Origin: CAYQJL01 sp964612295
Lineage (GTDB): Bacteria > Eisenbacteria > RBG-16-71-46 > CAIMUX01 > WJJG01
Reading direction: 5' to 3'
Assembly (NCBI GenBank): GCA_964612295.1
Contig: CAZTDY010000014.1
Span: 4,870-68,869, forward strand
Length of the DNA: 64,000 nt
This document shows, piece by piece, positions 1 through 7,340 of the stretch. Within the stretch, counting starts at the first letter, position 1; every line of letters begins with the position of its first letter. Under the pieces are notes generated by a model that was not told where the DNA came from, did not search any database, and saw only the letters and a list, made by a program, of their open reading frames with translations. Position numbers and translations under genes: made by a program.

Positions 1-1
1 G

Positions 2-1243
2 GCGAGGAGCCGGCTCGATGAACGTGACCGCCGGCTGGTGACCACGTTGGTGAAGACCACCCACCGCTGGCGAGGCCGGGCCGATCGCGTGCTCGACCTC
101 CGCCTCAATCGTGGCATCCGGTCGCTCGACGTGCGCACCCTGAACATCCTGCGCCTTGCCTACGTGCAGCTGTACCACCTGGATCAGATTCCCGTTCACG
201 CGATCGTCCACACGGCGGTGGACCTCGCCATGATCAAGGTTGGATCCGGCAAGGCCAAGCTCGTCAATCGTATCCTGCGCGGGTTGGTCAGCTCGGCTCC
301 CACCGAGAAGGACTGGTCCCGGGGCGAGGGCGTCCAACGCCTGGAGGGCGAGCTTTCCCATCCCGGCTGGCTTCTGGAGCGTTGGGTGCCGCGCTGGGGT
401 GAGGACGAGGTGCGCCGCATCTGCACCTGGAACAACAGCACCCCCTCCTTTCACCTGCGCTTGCACGGGACCGAGGCGGAGCGCGAAAATGCCCGCGATA
501 CCCTTCGAGACGAAGGTCTGGAGATCACCCCGGGGGCGGTGACGCCGGAGTCGGTTCGAGTGAATGGGTCATTCCCGGTTCAGAGACACGCCCTGATGAA
601 AGCCGGGCGCCTGGTGCCGCAGGATGAGAGCCAGACCCTCGTGGGTCTGCTCATGCCCCTGGTTGGTTCGGGGCCGATCCTCGATCTGTGCGCCTCGCCG
701 GGCACCAAGGCTTCCCATCTGGCCGCCCGGTTCCCCGATGTCCCCGTGATCGCCTCCGATCTGAGTCGCCGGAAAGTGAAACGGATCCTGCAGACGAGGG
801 AGCGTCTGGGCCTGCCCAACCTGAGCGTCGTGGCCGCCAATGGGATGGCCTCTCCGTACCGGCCGACAGCCCCCGCCGTGCTCCTCGATGCCCCCTGCAC
901 CGGGTTGGGCGTGCTCCAGCGCCGACCCGATGCCCGGTGGTTGAGGTGCCCGGGAGATTTGACCGATGCGGTCCGCACCCAGCGTGAGCTGCTGGCCGCG
1001 GCCGCGCCCCTGGTGGCGCCCGGCGGCACGCTGCTCTACAGCGTCTGCTCCCTGGAGACCGAGGAGTGCCAGGAGCAGGCCGAGTGGTTCCTCCAGTCGT
1101 TCCCCGACTTCGAGCCGGGGCAACTCCCCGAATGGGTGCCTGAGTCGCTGTCCTCCGGCGCCGGGCAGATGTGCGTGCCGTCCGGCACGCTGGGCATGGA
1201 GGGTTGCTTCGCCGTTCTGCTGCGCCGGAAGGAGGGGACTTGA
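2..1243 (+). CDS. rsmB: 16S rRNA cytosine-C5 methyltransferase RsmB, 5' end cut by window
   Basis: RsmB methylates C967 of 16S rRNA with S-adenosylmethionine. The reading frame is open to the window edge. Its first residues (LDERDRRLV) align with the middle of the NusB-like RNA-binding N-domain of this family, so the true start lies upstream and 413 residues are visible. The C-terminal half is a Rossmann methyltransferase. It has SAM motif I (ILDLCASPGTKASHLA), motif IV with Pro-Cys (LLDAPCTGLGVLQRRPD) and the catalytic-cysteine motif VI (LLYSVCSLETEE). The stop codon overlaps the next start in a TGATG junction, so the PASTA gene is translationally coupled. A GTG at 38 is in frame, but starting there would delete conserved N-domain sequence. 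The family assignment is firm; C967 specificity is inherited from the family. Confidence 0.93.
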   Translation, partial: ARSRLDERDRRLVTTLVKTTHRWRGRADRVLDLRLNRGIRSLDVRTLNILRLAYVQLYHLDQIPVHAIVHTAVDLAMIKVGSGKAKLVNRILRGLVSSAPTEKDWSRGEGVQRLEGELSHPGWLLERWVPRWGEDEVRRICTWNNSTPSFHLRLHGTEAERENARDTLRDEGLEITPGAVTPESVRVNGSFPVQRHALMKAGRLVPQDESQTLVGLLMPLVGSGPILDLCASPGTKASHLAARFPDVPVIASDLSRRKVKRILQTRERLGLPNLSVVAANGMASPYRPTAPAVLLDAPCTGLGVLQRRPDARWLRCPGDLTDAVRTQRELLAAAAPLVAPGGTLLYSVCSLETEECQEQAEWFLQSFPDFEPGQLPEWVPESLSSGAGQMCVPSGTLGMEGCFAVLLRRKEGT

Positions 1244-1989
1244 TGGGAGAGCGCCTGCGCCGCCTGCCCCGCCGCCTCTGGTCGCTGGCGGTGCCTCTGC
1301 TCCTGATCGCCATCGGTGGGGGGGGGGCGGTGCTTGTCTTTCAGTTTCTGGTGATGCCCACCTTCGTGCGTCAGGGTCAGGACACGGGCGTCCCCGACGT
1401 CCGGGGTTTGAGCCTGACCGACGCCGAGCCGCTCCTTCAGCAGGCCCAGCTCCGAACCGGTTTGGTGAGCAACGCGGCCGACGAGCATATTCCGCCCGGA
1501 CGGGTCATGCGCCAGAATCCACCTCCGGATTACAGCGTCAAGCAGGGACGCGAGGTCGATCTGGTCGTCAGCCTGGGCCCCGAAGAGCAGCGGGTCCCGC
1601 CCCTGGAAGGGGAGAGTCGGGTCCATGCCCGATTCCTACTGGCCCGCGAAGGGCTGAATGTGGGCAAGGTCCGCTCGATCGGCTCGGACGAGGTGCCCGC
1701 GGATCATGTGGTGACCTCCTCCCCGAGGCCGGGACGTGGGGCCGCCGGCCACGATGCGATTGATCTGTTGGTCAGCACGGGACCCATTCTGGAGCGGTAC
1801 CTGATGCCGGACCTCCGCGGCCAGGACGCCGATCAAATGGAGGCGGCGCTCATCGAGGCCGGTCTCACCGTCAGGCGCCGCGTTCGCCCGGGCGCCCGCA
1901 CCCGCCTGGGGCAAATCGTCGAGCAGAGCCCGCCTCCGGGCCACCCGGTGGCCGGAGGGGGGATCGTGGAGATTACCACCGGAGGCTAG
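1243..1989 (+). CDS. membrane-anchored protein with three PASTA domains
   Basis: This 248-residue protein has a short basic N-terminus (RLRRLPRRLW) and one transmembrane helix at about residues 14-36. Three extracytoplasmic PASTA domains follow, opening near VPDVRGLSLTDAE, VPPLEGESRVHAR and MPDLRGQDADQME and each closing in a beta strand such as VDLVVSLG. PASTA domains bind peptidoglycan stem peptides or muropeptides in penicillin-binding proteins and PknB-type kinases. Here there is no kinase or transpeptidase domain, so a cell-wall sensing or scaffolding role is inference. The start is the ATG overlapping the rsmB stop. An upstream in-frame ATG at 1171 would add an arginine-rich stretch that is only an rsmB shadow. 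A similar short PASTA gene often sits between rsmB and rpe in other bacteria. Confidence 0.88.
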   Translation: MGERLRRLPRRLWSLAVPLLLIAIGGGGAVLVFQFLVMPTFVRQGQDTGVPDVRGLSLTDAEPLLQQAQLRTGLVSNAADEHIPPGRVMRQNPPPDYSVKQGREVDLVVSLGPEEQRVPPLEGESRVHARFLLAREGLNVGKVRSIGSDEVPADHVVTSSPRPGRGAAGHDAIDLLVSTGPILERYLMPDLRGQDADQMEAALIEAGLTVRRRVRPGARTRLGQIVEQSPPPGHPVAGGGIVEITTGG

Positions 1990-2001
1990 GAAACCAGTTT
2001 C

Positions 2002-2721
2002 ATGCCAGCCATTCCCCCGGGGCTTCAGATCGCCCCATCGCTCCTGTCCGCGGACTTCGCCCATCTGGCCGAGGAGATCGACAGCATCGAAGCGGCGGGC
2101 TCCGCGATATTGCACCTGGATGTGATGGATGGCCATTTTGTGCCCAGCATCACCTTTGGCCCGCCCTTGGTTCGCAGCGTGCGGGCCTCGACCGGGCTCT
2201 ATCTCGACACCCACCTCATGATCCGCGAGCCAGTGCGCTTCCTCGAGCCTTTTGCCGAAAGCGGATCCGACCTTCTCACCATCCATGTGGAGGCCTTGGG
2301 TGAGGAGCCCCAGATCCCCAGCCCGGGGGCTCTCAAGTCCTTCCGCAGGGCGGTCGAGATCTGCTCCGACTGCAAGGTGCAGATCGGCCTATCCTTCCGT
2401 CCCCGAACCACGCCTTTCCACTGGCTGGAGGCCGTCGGCCGCGATTTGGACCTCCTGCTCCTCATGACCGTGGAGCCTGGATTCGGAGGTCAGGCCTTCA
2501 TGGAAGGGATGGTGCCCCGGATCCAGGAAGCCAGGCAGATGATCGCTAAGGCCGGATGGCGCTGCCGTATCGAGGTCGATGGGGGGATCGCCCCGGAGAC
2601 CGTCTCCAAGGCGGCCGGGGCGGGCGCCGAGATCCTCGTGGCGGGTACGGCCGTCTTCGGCGAGACCGACCGCAGCCGGGCCGTGGCAGACCTCCTGGCG
2701 GCCGCCGACAAACGCGGGTAA
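2002..2721 (+). CDS. rpe: ribulose-phosphate 3-epimerase
   Basis: Rpe interconverts ribulose 5-phosphate and xylulose 5-phosphate in the pentose phosphate pathway. The 239-residue length fits a single TIM barrel. Family signatures are present in order: IAPSLLSADF, HLDVMDGHFVP with metal-binding His/Asp, LDTHLMI, MTVEPGFGGQ and the phosphate-binding EVDGGI followed by VAGTAVFG. A short insertion (EALGEEPQIPSPGALKSF, around residues 95-113) replaces the usual compact loop. The gene begins 12 nt after the PASTA gene and is probably in the same transcript. Function is confident. Confidence 0.95.
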   Translation: MPAIPPGLQIAPSLLSADFAHLAEEIDSIEAAGSAILHLDVMDGHFVPSITFGPPLVRSVRASTGLYLDTHLMIREPVRFLEPFAESGSDLLTIHVEALGEEPQIPSPGALKSFRRAVEICSDCKVQIGLSFRPRTTPFHWLEAVGRDLDLLLLMTVEPGFGGQAFMEGMVPRIQEARQMIAKAGWRCRIEVDGGIAPETVSKAAGAGAEILVAGTAVFGETDRSRAVADLLAAADKRG

Positions 2722-2725
2722 AGGC

Positions 2726-2753
2726 TTGATCCCGGTGGGGCCGCGGTGATAAA
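2726..2753 (+). promoter_or_regulatory. candidate sigma-70-like promoter upstream of ffh
   Basis: TTGATC (2726-2731) lies 16 nt before GATAAA (2748-2753) in the 87-nt gap before ffh. Each box matches four of six consensus bases. A CTCCCT/AGGGAG inverted repeat (2755-2760 and 2775-2780) follows in the would-be leader. Support is pattern only. Confidence 0.35.
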
Positions 2754-2808
2754 CTCCCTGTTTTGCGTAGTCTAAGGGAGCTTATACCCCCACAGCGGGG
2801 TGACATAC

Positions 2809-4131
2809 ATGTTTGAGTCTCTTGCAGGACGACTGGACCAAGTTTTCTCACGAATCCGCGGCCGAGGGAAACTGACGCCGGATAATATCCGTGAGAGTTT
2901 GCGCGAAATGCGCCGGGTCTTGCTGGAAGCCGACGTCAACTTCAAGGTTGCTCGCGACTTCATCAAGCAGGTCGAGGAACGAGCCATGGGCACCGAGGTG
3001 CTCAAGAGCCTGACGCCCGGCCAGCAGTTGGTGAAGGTCGTCTACGAGCAGATGACCGAGTTGCTCGGCGGCGAGACGTCGCGTCTGGTCGAATCGACCG
3101 AGATCCCCACGCGGATCTTGATGGTCGGTTTGCAGGGGTCTGGAAAGACAACCTGCACGGCGAAGATTGCTCGCAGGCTGAGGAAGCAGAAGAAGGTCCC
3201 GTTTCTGGGAGCCTGCGATGTCCATCGCCCTGCGGCGATCGATCAGCTCCAGCGCCTGGGCGCCGAGCTGGACGTGCGCGTGTTTGCAGAGCCGGGCGAG
3301 ACGGACGCAGCCGCGGTGGCTGCGCGAGGGCTGGCCGCGGCCCGCCAGGCCGGTGCGGACTACTATGTGGTCGACACGGCCGGGCGAATGCAGATCGACG
3401 AAGCGATGATGGAGGAGATCGAACGCGTCAAAGAGGCGGTCGATCCTCATCAAACGCTGCTGGTGGTCGACGGGTTGACGGGCCAAGAGGCCGTTTCGGT
3501 CAGCCAGGCGTTCCACGAGCGGTTAGAGCTTGGCGGCGTCATCCTCACGAAGATGGATGGCGACGCACGGGGCGGAGCAGCTCTGAGTGTCCGCGCCGTG
3601 ACCGGCGTGCCGATCCTGTTTCTGGGAACGGGCGAGCGGACCCAAGCGCTGGAGACCTTCCATCCGGCCGGGATGTCCTCACGGATCCTGGGGATGGGAG
3701 ATGTGTTGAGTTTGGTTGAGAAGGCCGAGCAGGAGATCGACCTCGAAGAGGCCGAGAAGCTCCGCAAGAGCCTCGAAAAGGATGAGTTCACTTTCGAGCA
3801 CTTTCTGGGCCAGATGCGCCAGATGCGCAAGATGGGTCCCATGCAGGATTTGGTGAAGCTGATTCCCGGCGTGGCGCCCAAGATGCTCGGAGATCTCAAG
3901 GTTGATGAAAGGGAGGTCTCACGTCTGGAGGCGATCGTGCTCTCCATGACGCCGGATGAACGTCGGCGCCCGGAGATCATCAACGGATCGCGGCGGCGCC
4001 GGATCGCCCGCGGTAGCGGGACGACGGTGCAGCAGGTCAATCGCCTGCTTCGTGACTTTCAGCAGATGAGAAGGTTGTTTGGGCGGCTGCGCAAAGGGCG
4101 TAAGCTCCCAGGCCTTTTCCAGCTCTCGTAG
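2809..4131 (+). CDS. ffh: signal recognition particle protein Ffh
   Basis: Ffh is the GTPase of the signal recognition particle. It binds 4.5S RNA and signal sequences and docks ribosomes at FtsY for co-translational membrane insertion. The 440 residues hold an N domain (FESLAGRLDQVF onward), a G domain with P-loop GLQGSGKTT, DTAGRMQID and TKMDGDARGG, and a methionine-rich M domain (FLGQMRQMRKMGPMQ). The start is the ATG at 2809, which gives the canonical MFESL beginning; a GTG at 2800 is in frame but adds three atypical residues. The C-terminal M domain is complete. Neighbours downstream are rpsP, khpA, rimM, trmD and rplS, the usual ffh context. Confidence 0.97.
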   Translation: MFESLAGRLDQVFSRIRGRGKLTPDNIRESLREMRRVLLEADVNFKVARDFIKQVEERAMGTEVLKSLTPGQQLVKVVYEQMTELLGGETSRLVESTEIPTRILMVGLQGSGKTTCTAKIARRLRKQKKVPFLGACDVHRPAAIDQLQRLGAELDVRVFAEPGETDAAAVAARGLAAARQAGADYYVVDTAGRMQIDEAMMEEIERVKEAVDPHQTLLVVDGLTGQEAVSVSQAFHERLELGGVILTKMDGDARGGAALSVRAVTGVPILFLGTGERTQALETFHPAGMSSRILGMGDVLSLVEKAEQEIDLEEAEKLRKSLEKDEFTFEHFLGQMRQMRKMGPMQDLVKLIPGVAPKMLGDLKVDEREVSRLEAIVLSMTPDERRRPEIINGSRRRRIARGSGTTVQQVNRLLRDFQQMRRLFGRLRKGRKLPGLFQLS

Positions 4132-4149
4132 GCAAGAGGAGGAGATGCC

Positions 4150-4479
4150 GTGGCGGTTGTGATCCGGCTTCAGCGGGCGGGGGCCCGTAACCGGCCGTTT
4201 TATCGCGTGGTGGTGACCGATTCGCGCAAGCCCCGGGACGGCGCGTTCCTGGAGAAGGTGGGATACTTCGATCCCCTCCCCGATCCGGACGTGGTGTTCA
4301 TCGACCAAGAGAAGGTCGAAGCCTGGATCGCGAAGGGCGCCCAGCCGACGGATGCGGCCAAGGCCCTGATCAAGCGCGCGAAGCGCAGCGGAGCGGATGC
4401 CCCGGCGGCTGAGCCGGTGGTCGAACCGGCAGGCGAGCCGGCCGCGGAAGAGCCAGCAGGCGAGACCCCGCAGTCGTAG
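4150..4479 (+). CDS. rpsP: 30S ribosomal protein S16 with acidic tail
   Basis: S16 is a 30S assembly protein. The core (AVVIRLQRAG, RPFYRVVVTDSRKPRDG, GYFDPLP) is typical. The GTG start at 4150 sits just behind an AGGAGGAG ribosome-binding site and gives the conserved MAVxIRL beginning. The protein has 109 residues against the common 80-90. The excess is a C-terminal tail rich in Ala, Glu and Pro (APAAEPVVEPAGEPAAEEP), probably disordered. It lies 18 nt after ffh. Extended S16 tails occur in several phyla, and no function is inferred for this one. Confidence 0.96.
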   Translation: MAVVIRLQRAGARNRPFYRVVVTDSRKPRDGAFLEKVGYFDPLPDPDVVFIDQEKVEAWIAKGAQPTDAAKALIKRAKRSGADAPAAEPVVEPAGEPAAEEPAGETPQS

Positions 4480-4638
4480 CGCGAGTCCCTGAGCAGAGTG
4501 GGTGCGACGTCGAGTTCGAGCAACGCGTCAGCGAGCGAACCCTATGTCGATGCCGAAGGCGCCGTGCATGAGCACACGAAAACGCAAGCGGTGACGATGG
4601 GCGCCTAGTCATCCGGATGCGAAGAGGAGACGTATCAA

Positions 4639-4884
4639 ATGAATCCAGATCAATTGAGGGAACTGATTGAGTTCTTGACGCAAGCCCTCGTCGACAAGCC
4701 CGACGAGGTAGTGGTGACCGAGGTCGCCGGCGAAAAAACCACTGTCTACGAACTCAGGGTCGGCGAAGGCGACCTGGGCAAGGTCATTGGCAAGCACGGA
4801 CGTACGATCCGCGCGATCCGCACCGTTCTCTCTGCTGCGGCCACGAAGCAGAACAAGCGGGCGGTCCTAGAGATTCTCGAGTAG
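4639..4884 (+). CDS. khpA: KH-domain RNA-binding protein KhpA
   Basis: This is a single type II KH domain of 81 residues. The RNA-binding GxxG loop is visible as VIGKHGRTIRAI, and the N-terminal helix (DQLRELIEFLTQALVD) matches the KhpA/YlqC family. KhpA binds RNA, often as a partner of KhpB/Jag, and is regularly encoded between rpsP and rimM, as here. The 159-nt gap after rpsP contains no convincing gene. The ATG at 4639 has an upstream GAAGAGGAGA ribosome-binding site. Confident. Confidence 0.93.
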   Translation: MNPDQLRELIEFLTQALVDKPDEVVVTEVAGEKTTVYELRVGEGDLGKVIGKHGRTIRAIRTVLSAAATKQNKRAVLEILE

Positions 4885-4905
4885 GTGGAAAGCGGAGCAC
4901 CGGCG

Positions 4906-5427
4906 ATGACTTCCCGCCCTGATCGCTGGGTCGATGTTGGACGCATCGGCAAACCGCATGGTCTGAAGGGGGAGGTTGTCGTTCACTACTTCGGGGACGC
5001 TCCCGACCGCTTCGCTCCGGGCAGCGAGGTGGAGCTGATTCAGAAAGGGCAGCGGCGGACGCTCACCGTGGCGACCACGCGCCCGATGCCCAAGAAGTTC
5101 GTGGTGAAGTTCGAGGGGCACACGCGCATCGAGGACGTTGAACCCTTGCGCGGTGCCCTGCTTCAGGTCCAGGCCGGAGATCTGCCGGCCCTGGCCCCGG
5201 ACAGCAACTACCACTTCGAGCTGATCGGGCTGGCGGTTCTGGGTGCCGACGGGCAGTGCCTGGGGAAACTCGAGGAGATCCTGTCGACCGGGGGAAACGA
5301 CGTGTATATCGTGCGCGGCGGCGGGCGCGAGTACCTGATCCCGGCCATTCAGGATGCGATTGCGTCGGTGGATCTGGAAGCCGGCATCCTGACGCTCAAG
5401 GACCTGAAAGGGCTGATTGAATCGTGA
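4906..5427 (+). CDS. rimM: ribosome maturation factor RimM
   Basis: RimM assists late 30S maturation and binds S19. The 173-residue protein has the N-terminal RimM domain opening with VGRIGKPHGLKGEVVV and a C-terminal PRC-barrel (FELIGLAVL to LIPAIQDAI). I chose the ATG at 4906 because GGAG at 4894-4897 is 8 nt upstream. A GTG at 4885, directly after the khpA stop, would add seven residues and cannot be excluded. The last four bases overlap trmD (GTGA), indicating translational coupling. Confidence 0.93.
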   Translation: MTSRPDRWVDVGRIGKPHGLKGEVVVHYFGDAPDRFAPGSEVELIQKGQRRTLTVATTRPMPKKFVVKFEGHTRIEDVEPLRGALLQVQAGDLPALAPDSNYHFELIGLAVLGADGQCLGKLEEILSTGGNDVYIVRGGGREYLIPAIQDAIASVDLEAGILTLKDLKGLIES

Positions 5428-6182
5428 GCGACCGAGAGCCCCTCGTCACCATCACGGTGCTCAGCGGGTTTCCGACGCTCTTCGGAAGCCTGGACACCGA
5501 GGGTATGATTCGCGTCGCGCTGGACCAGGGTGCCGCGCGGCTCCGGATCGTGAATCTGCGCGATTATGCGGATGACCGGCACCGGAGCATCGACGACACG
5601 CCTTACGGGGGCGGTCCGGGAATGGTGCTGAAAGCCGGGCCGGTCGTGAGGGCTTTGGAGGCGCTACCCGCGCCTCAGGGGAAACGGGAGGTGATCCTCC
5701 TGTCCCCGCAGGGCGAGACGCTCAGGCAGGAATTCCTGGATGAGCGGGCGAAGGGATCTGATCTGGTCCTGATCTGCGGCCGCTACAAAGCGGTTGACGA
5801 GCGGGTCCACGAGTTTGTAGATGCAGAGCTGTCGCTGGGCGACTTCGTCATTTCGGGCGGCGAGTTGGCCGCGATGATCGTCATCGATGGGCTTCTGCGA
5901 TTGATCCCCGGGGTGCTGGGCGATCTCGACTCCGCCCTGGGGGACAGTTTCCAGAGCGGGATCTTAGATTGCGCTTACTATACGAGACCGGAGGATTTCC
6001 GCGGCGCAAAGGTGCCCGATGTTCTTCGGTCGGGCAATCACGCGGCGATTGACCGTTGGCGCCGTGAGGATGCTCTTCGGCGAACGGCCGATCGAAGGCC
6101 GGATCTGTTGAATGATGAGGCGCTCAGTTCCGACGATCGCCGGTTTCTGGCGAGATTCGGGTGGACGCCCGATCGCAAGTAG
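5424..6182 (+). CDS. trmD: tRNA (guanine-37-N1)-methyltransferase TrmD
   Basis: TrmD makes m1G37 next to the anticodon and so prevents +1 frameshifting. It is a SPOUT (trefoil-knot) enzyme. Visible signatures are TPYGGGPGMV, LLSPQGETL, LICGRYKAVDERV, LSLGDFVISGGE and the C-terminal tRNA-binding segment YTRPEDFRGAKVPDVLRSGN. The GTG start overlaps the rimM stop by four bases. At 252 residues the length is normal. Confidence 0.97.
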   Translation: MSDREPLVTITVLSGFPTLFGSLDTEGMIRVALDQGAARLRIVNLRDYADDRHRSIDDTPYGGGPGMVLKAGPVVRALEALPAPQGKREVILLSPQGETLRQEFLDERAKGSDLVLICGRYKAVDERVHEFVDAELSLGDFVISGGELAAMIVIDGLLRLIPGVLGDLDSALGDSFQSGILDCAYYTRPEDFRGAKVPDVLRSGNHAAIDRWRREDALRRTADRRPDLLNDEALSSDDRRFLARFGWTPDRK

Positions 6183-6273
6183 ACGTCGCGAGACGCACGG
6201 GAAGAGGATAGGATCATCGCCGCGGCCAGATTGGCGGATCGCGCCGGCCGCGGAACATGGGGGTTTTTGGAAA

Positions 6274-6681
6274 ATGGACGTGATTCGAAACATCGAAGCG
6301 TCGCAGCTCAAGGACAGCTTGCCTGAGTTTGGCCCTGGCGACACGGTTCGTATCGGCGTGCGCGTGGTGGAGGGGAACAAGGTCCGCCAGCAGGCTTTCC
6401 AGGGTACCGTGATGTCTCGCAGCTGCGCCGGCGCCAGCGAAACCGTGACGGTGCGCAAGATCAGCGATGGTGTGGGGATCGAGCGTATCTTCCCGATCCA
6501 CTCACCCAACGTTGAGTCGATCGAGCTCATTCGCCGCGGCCGCGTTCGGCGGGCGAAGCTCACCTATCTGCGGGGCCGCAAGGGTAAGAGCGCGCGCATT
6601 CGCGAGCTGACCACCCGCGGGGGCGGCAAGGCCGCCAAGCCTGCTTCCAAACCGCAGCCGGAGTCTCCGGTAGAGGAGTAG
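6274..6681 (+). CDS. rplS: 50S ribosomal protein L19
   Basis: L19 sits at the 30S-50S interface. The 135-residue chain shows PGDTVRIGVRVVEGNK, RQQAFQGTVM, GVGIERIFPIHSP and RRGRVRRAKLTYLRGRKGK, all typical. A short Lys/Ala/Pro-rich tail ends the protein. The ATG at 6274 gives the family beginning (MDVIRNIEASQL). The frame continues upstream to 6112 but that part is a trmD shadow. Located 91 nt after trmD and 2 nt before rnhB. Confidence 0.96.
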   Translation: MDVIRNIEASQLKDSLPEFGPGDTVRIGVRVVEGNKVRQQAFQGTVMSRSCAGASETVTVRKISDGVGIERIFPIHSPNVESIELIRRGRVRRAKLTYLRGRKGKSARIRELTTRGGGKAAKPASKPQPESPVEE

Positions 6682-6683
6682 CC

Positions 6684-7340
6684 GTGCAGGGGCCGTGCCC
6701 CAATCGGCGATCGAGTGTGATTAGCCCCAGCCGCCGCTATGAAGGCATCTGGCGCCGGCGGGGCTATTCTATCGTTGCCGGCCTCGATGAGGTCGGCCGG
6801 GGCTGCCTGGCCGGCCCGGTCGTGGCAGCGGCCGTGATTCTACCCACTCGTCCCCCGCGCGGAATCCGCGACTCGAAGAAGCTCAGCGCCAGGGTGCGCG
6901 AGGTTCTGTGCGAGGCGCTCTACGAGGGAGGCGCGGTCGTGTCGGTGGGCAGCGCCAGCCCCGAGGAGATCGACGCGATCAACATCCGACAGGCGAGCTT
7001 TCTGGCGATGCGCCGCGCTCTGAGTGACCTTCCCACCCGCCCCGACGCGCTTCTGGTCGACGGATTCGAGATCCCCGACTGCCCGATTCCCCAGCGGGCG
7101 CTCATCAAAGGCGATTCCCGTTCGACGTCGATCGCGGCAGCCAGCATTGTCGCCAAGGTCTATCGAGACGCACTCATGGTGGAGTTCTCTGCCGAGCATC
7201 CGGAGTACGGGTTCGCGAGCCACAAGGGGTATCCGACCCCCGAGCACCTGGAGGCGCTGGCGACCTGGGGACCCTGCGGCACCCACCGGCGCAGCTTCGC
7301 GCCGGTGGGTGCGTGTCTGGAAGGAACTCGCCCGCGCTAG
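6684..7340 (+). CDS. rnhB: ribonuclease HII
   Basis: RNase HII nicks RNA-DNA hybrids at ribonucleotides and starts ribonucleotide excision repair. Active-site motifs are clear: GLDEVGRGCLAGPVVAAA with the first Asp-Glu pair, DSKKLS, LLVDG and SIAAASIVAKVYRD, then EYGFASHKGYPTPEH. The GTG start lies 2 nt after the rplS stop, so an ORF start without leader is expected. Length (218) is normal. Its TAG overlaps the stop of the minus-strand chemoreceptor gene in a shared CTAG, so the two genes converge with no spacer. Confidence 0.94.
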   Translation: MQGPCPNRRSSVISPSRRYEGIWRRRGYSIVAGLDEVGRGCLAGPVVAAAVILPTRPPRGIRDSKKLSARVREVLCEALYEGGAVVSVGSASPEEIDAINIRQASFLAMRRALSDLPTRPDALLVDGFEIPDCPIPQRALIKGDSRSTSIAAASIVAKVYRDALMVEFSAEHPEYGFASHKGYPTPEHLEALATWGPCGTHRRSFAPVGACLEGTRPR